A program made the translations under genes and the position numbers. The notes beneath the pieces are model-generated. The model worked only from the letters and a program-made list of their open reading frames with translations, ran no database searches and was not told where the DNA came from. A DNA stretch of 8,265 bases from an uncultured Chitinophagaceae bacterium (GTDB taxonomy: Bacteria; Bacteroidota; Bacteroidia; Chitinophagales; Chitinophagaceae), in NCBI GenBank assembly GCA_903841915.1, contig CAIMKO010000230.1:1-8265 (forward strand), in the 5' to 3' direction. This document shows positions 5,481 through 8,265 of this stretch, piece by piece. The first letter of the stretch is position 1. The number at the start of each line of letters is the position of its first letter.

Positions 5481-7358
5481 ATGAAATTCCTTCCCGCTTT
5501 TGTTTTTGTAAGTATATTCTTTTTTGGAGATGAGATCATTCATGCTCAAAACATCAGCACTTTTGCGGGAAATGGTTACTCTGCTTCAATTCTAGGGCAG
5601 ATCGGTGACGGAGGATTGGCTGTCAATGCCAATATCGTAGGTCCAACTTCCGTTGCTTTTGACAGTAAAGGAAATCTCTATATCGCCAGCGTGAACATGA
5701 TAAGAAAAGTTGCTGCATCAACCAATATAATTTCAACGATTGCCGGAACGGGCGTTTATGGTTCAAGCGGTGATGGCGGCTTTGCTGTAAATGCAAGTTT
5801 GGGATATGTTTATATGTTATGTGTTGATGCACAGGATAATATTTACTTTACTGAAAATGGCGGGCACAGGATCAGGAAGATAAATCAGGGAGGTATCATT
5901 ACTACAGTGGCAGGTACCGGCGGTCGAGGATTTTCAGGGGATGCTGCATTGGCTATTAATGCAAGTATCAGTGCACCGAGAGGAATATGTATTGATGATA
6001 AGGGTAATATTTATTTCTGCGATTCTGATAATTCACGCATTAGAAAAATTGATGCGGTAACAGGTATTATCAGTAGCATCAGTGGTAATGGCGCTGTCAC
6101 ATCAAGCGGTGATGGCGGACAAGCTATCAATGCCGGAACACCTTATCCTGTTGATGTGAAATTCGACAAAAAAGGCGCATTGCTTTTTACCGAAGTGAGT
6201 ATCGGCAACAGTTGCAGATTAAGGAAAATAGATTTGCTGAGTGGTGTGATCAGTACATTGGCAGGCAATGATAAAAATGTTTACAGCGGTGATGGTGGTT
6301 TGGCTGGCAATGCATGTCTATTTGATCCCACCGGTATTTGCATAGACAACAATAACAATATTTATATTTCCGAATTTGATGATTCGCGTATCAGAAAAAT
6401 AGATGCGGCAGCAGGCATTATATCAACCGTTGCAGGCAATGGCAGCAATGGGTTCAGCGGCGATAATGGCCTTGCAACGAGTGCCTCATTATATGGTCCA
6501 GTTGGATTGTGTTTTGACGGTGCTTCCAATTTATTTATCTCAGATTTCAAAAATAACAGAATAAGAAAGATCGGTCAATTGATTCCAAGCATTTGCGCTC
6601 CTGATGTAACCATCAGCACTGCATCTGCTTCTGTTTGTAAAGGCACTGATGTTTCTTTTTCAGCATTTGTTGTGAATGGTGGAAATGCGGCAACCTATCA
6701 ATGGTTCATAAATGGCAATAAGGTGTATTCCGGCGGACAGGTTTTTTCAACCAAAGTTTTGAATGATAAAGATGTGATCAACTGTATCTATTCAAGTACA
6801 GCAGGTTGTGTTGTTACTGTGCCATCAAATAACAGTATCACCATGAATGTTCATGCACTTCCTGTGATCAATCTTGCAAAGGATACCGTTGTTTATTTGG
6901 GAAATAAACTTATGCTTAATGCAACTGTGATCTCAGCGGATACTGTTACTTATTTGTGGACACCTAATGTTTGGCTAGATAGCGATACTTTACTTAATCC
7001 AATTGCTTCTCCGCAAACAAATATCAGTTACCAACTTCAGGTGAATTCTTCCGGCAATTGTTCATCTTCTGCATCTATCAATGTGTTGTTGTTAAACATC
7101 AAAATACCCAATGCATTTTCGCCTAATGGCGATAATATCAATGACAAGTGGATCATCGATGGATTGATAGATTATAAAAACTGCAGTGTTGAAGTGTTTA
7201 ATCGAAGCGGCCAAATTGTTTTTCATTCCATCGGCTACAATCAGCCATGGGATGGAACCCGCAACGGAAAACCATTACCCATCGGAACCTATTATTATTT
7301 TATCGATCCTAAAAACGGCATTCCGTCATTCTCCGGTGCTATCACCATTTTAAGATAA
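5481..7358 (+). CDS. Secreted NHL-repeat beta-propeller protein with type IX secretion C-terminal domain
   Basis: A 625-residue cell-surface or extracellular protein; its ligand or substrate is unknown. Seen: a signal peptide (1 to about 22, hydrophobic to HAQ), then six consecutive NHL-type units of 56-60 residues starting near residues 24, 83, 139, 196, 256 and 313. Each unit follows the plan I-[IS]-T-x-A-G-x-G, then [SG]GDxG (SGDAA in unit 3), then a P/G-rich turn, then GNLYI-like and RIRKI strands. Six units suit one closed six-bladed propeller. Residues about 369-455 form an Ig-like module with CKGTDVSF and YQWFINGN, and about 456-540 a PKD-like module with TYLWTPNVWL. The end (542-625) is the gliding-motility-associated/type B sorting domain, with IPNAFSPNGDNIND, VEVFNRSGQIVF, WDGTRNGKPLPIGTYYY and a terminal beta strand. 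In this family that domain directs export by the type IX system and surface retention or release. The gene appears to stand alone. The next gene converges on it. Confidence 0.88.
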   Translation: MKFLPAFVFVSIFFFGDEIIHAQNISTFAGNGYSASILGQIGDGGLAVNANIVGPTSVAFDSKGNLYIASVNMIRKVAASTNIISTIAGTGVYGSSGDGGFAVNASLGYVYMLCVDAQDNIYFTENGGHRIRKINQGGIITTVAGTGGRGFSGDAALAINASISAPRGICIDDKGNIYFCDSDNSRIRKIDAVTGIISSISGNGAVTSSGDGGQAINAGTPYPVDVKFDKKGALLFTEVSIGNSCRLRKIDLLSGVISTLAGNDKNVYSGDGGLAGNACLFDPTGICIDNNNNIYISEFDDSRIRKIDAAAGIISTVAGNGSNGFSGDNGLATSASLYGPVGLCFDGASNLFISDFKNNRIRKIGQLIPSICAPDVTISTASASVCKGTDVSFSAFVVNGGNAATYQWFINGNKVYSGGQVFSTKVLNDKDVINCIYSSTAGCVVTVPSNNSITMNVHALPVINLAKDTVVYLGNKLMLNATVISADTVTYLWTPNVWLDSDTLLNPIASPQTNISYQLQVNSSGNCSSSASINVLLLNIKIPNAFSPNGDNINDKWIIDGLIDYKNCSVEVFNRSGQIVFHSIGYNQPWDGTRNGKPLPIGTYYYFIDPKNGIPSFSGAITILR

Positions 7359-7477
7359 TTTTTTATTGACTGCTTTTGTTCTTTGTGCATCTTTCCTTGC
7401 ATTGCACGCTTTAACTATAGCATATCAGGGAGCGGGAATATTGCGAACTGCTAAAACGCATATGAAGCAGAATTTTA

Positions 7478-8265
7478 TCAGGAACTTAAATTGCTTTTGC
7501 TTACAAATTCGTTCAAATAGATCTTTATCAATACAATAAAATAGGTGATGAGCAGTGGGCCAAATATCAGTCCCATGAATCCAAATAATTCCAGTCCTAC
7601 AATTACGCCCAACACGGTAATCATTGGATGAATATTGCCTATCTTTTTTAACAATCCAAATCTTGAAATATAATCAACATTCCCTGTGATCAGGATACTA
7701 TACAATGCGATCCCGGTTGCATTAAATGTTTGACCGATTGAATACATATAAATGGTCAATGGTACCCAAACGATCATGATGCCTACAAACGGGAAGAAAG
7801 CAACAATGCCGGTAATAAATCCCAATAGACCCCAGTCCTTAACGCCAAAGATCAAATAACCCACTGTGGCAACAATACCGTGTATGATAGAAATGATAGG
7901 AATGCCCAATGCATTTGCAGTTACCATTCTTTTTGTTTCATTGGCAAGGATATCTATGTTTTCAGGTTTCAAAGGAATGATATTGCCCAGGTATTTTTCG
8001 ATCATTTTTCCGCTGCTTAATAAATAATACATTAAAAAAAACATCATCAACAGGTTTGCTATGATATTGGCGGTACTGTTCAAAAATGAAGGGGCATAGG
8101 TAAAGGCTTTCTTTATAATGGATTCGCTGTTAGCGGCAGTAAACAATTCCTGTCCAACAAAAGTCTCTATCTTTTTCGAAAAGATATCTAAGCCGATCAT
8201 CACTTCCTGTTGTTTGCTGGCCAGTGTGCTAATTTTAGGCGATATCATTCTCACAGAAAAATAAA
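7478..8265 (-). CDS. AI-2E family transporter, N-terminus cut by the window edge
   Basis: The C-terminal 262 or so residues of a polytopic inner-membrane protein. The frame stays open to base 8265, so the true start lies outside; a GTG at 8254 is only an internal valine candidate. AI-2E family proteins usually have about 340-390 residues, so roughly 100 are missing. Seen: a soluble segment (SPKISTLASKQQ... to about SESIIKKAF), then hydrophobic segments such as IIANLLMMFFLMYYLL, IPIISIIHGIVATVGYLIF, LLGFITGIVAFFPFVGIMIV, MITVLGVIVGLELFGFMGLI and FGPLLITYFIVLIKIYL. The G-LIFGPLL ending is typical of the family. Members have been assigned autoinducer-2 export or Na+/H+ antiport, and the substrate here cannot be told. 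The stop codon (TGA) is at 7480-7478. It converges on the NHL gene across a 119-bp gap without a clear terminator. Confidence 0.85.
   Translation of the reverse strand, partial: YFSVRMISPKISTLASKQQEVMIGLDIFSKKIETFVGQELFTAANSESIIKKAFTYAPSFLNSTANIIANLLMMFFLMYYLLSSGKMIEKYLGNIIPLKPENIDILANETKRMVTANALGIPIISIIHGIVATVGYLIFGVKDWGLLGFITGIVAFFPFVGIMIVWVPLTIYMYSIGQTFNATGIALYSILITGNVDYISRFGLLKKIGNIHPMITVLGVIVGLELFGFMGLIFGPLLITYFIVLIKIYLNEFVSKSNLSS

Noticed and set aside
7359..7477. Intrinsic terminator between the NHL gene and the AI-2E gene
   Set aside because: Only a weak 5-bp pairing, GTGCA (7385-7389) with TGCAC (7403-7407), around a 13-base loop was found. It has no proper T-run after it, so it was not annotated.

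Overview
The window looks like chromosomal DNA of a member of the Bacteroidota, probably of the Chitinophagaceae/Sphingobacteriia type. This is an inference from four things: a secreted protein ending in the gliding-motility-associated C-terminal domain used by the type IX secretion system, a methionyl-tRNA synthetase with a C-terminal tRNA-binding domain, a general lack of Shine-Dalgarno sequences, and AT-rich intergenic DNA. No rRNA, tRNA, CRISPR array or complete insertion sequence was seen.

Layout. Bases 1-266 are an AT-rich upstream region with overlapping inverted repeats. Next come two co-directional plus-strand genes 22 bp apart. The first is a GMC-family FAD oxidoreductase (267-2009) with a four-cysteine, iron-sulfur-like motif. 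The second (2032-2640) is its small partner of the gluconate 2-dehydrogenase subunit 3 family, which carries a twin-arginine/lipoprotein-like leader. Together they look like a periplasmic sugar or polyol dehydrogenase in which the small subunit carries the export signal. A degenerate 7-bp tandem repeat (2704-2738) lies just after this pair, close to the 3' end of the converging metG gene.

The minus-strand metG gene (2741-5317) encodes methionyl-tRNA synthetase and is the most remarkable object here. It is 858 codons long instead of about 700, because a 477-bp AT-rich segment (4103-4579) encoding a DUF559/Vsr-like nuclease domain sits in frame inside the catalytic domain. The insertion point is a loop a few residues before the WFDAPIGY active-site strand. 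The segment is bounded by GC-rich, imperfect terminal inverted repeats, each with its own hairpin. It reads as a small mobile element that inserts without interrupting the host reading frame.

A divergent intergenic region (5318-5480) holds a perfect 10-bp inverted repeat and two GTTAAC palindromes. It is followed by a plus-strand gene for a secreted six-unit NHL beta-propeller protein with Ig/PKD-like modules and a type IX sorting domain (5481-7358). The last gene, on the minus strand (7478 to the window edge), is an AI-2E family membrane protein whose N-terminus lies outside the window.

The dehydrogenase pair forms one functional unit. The other genes look like unrelated neighbours.
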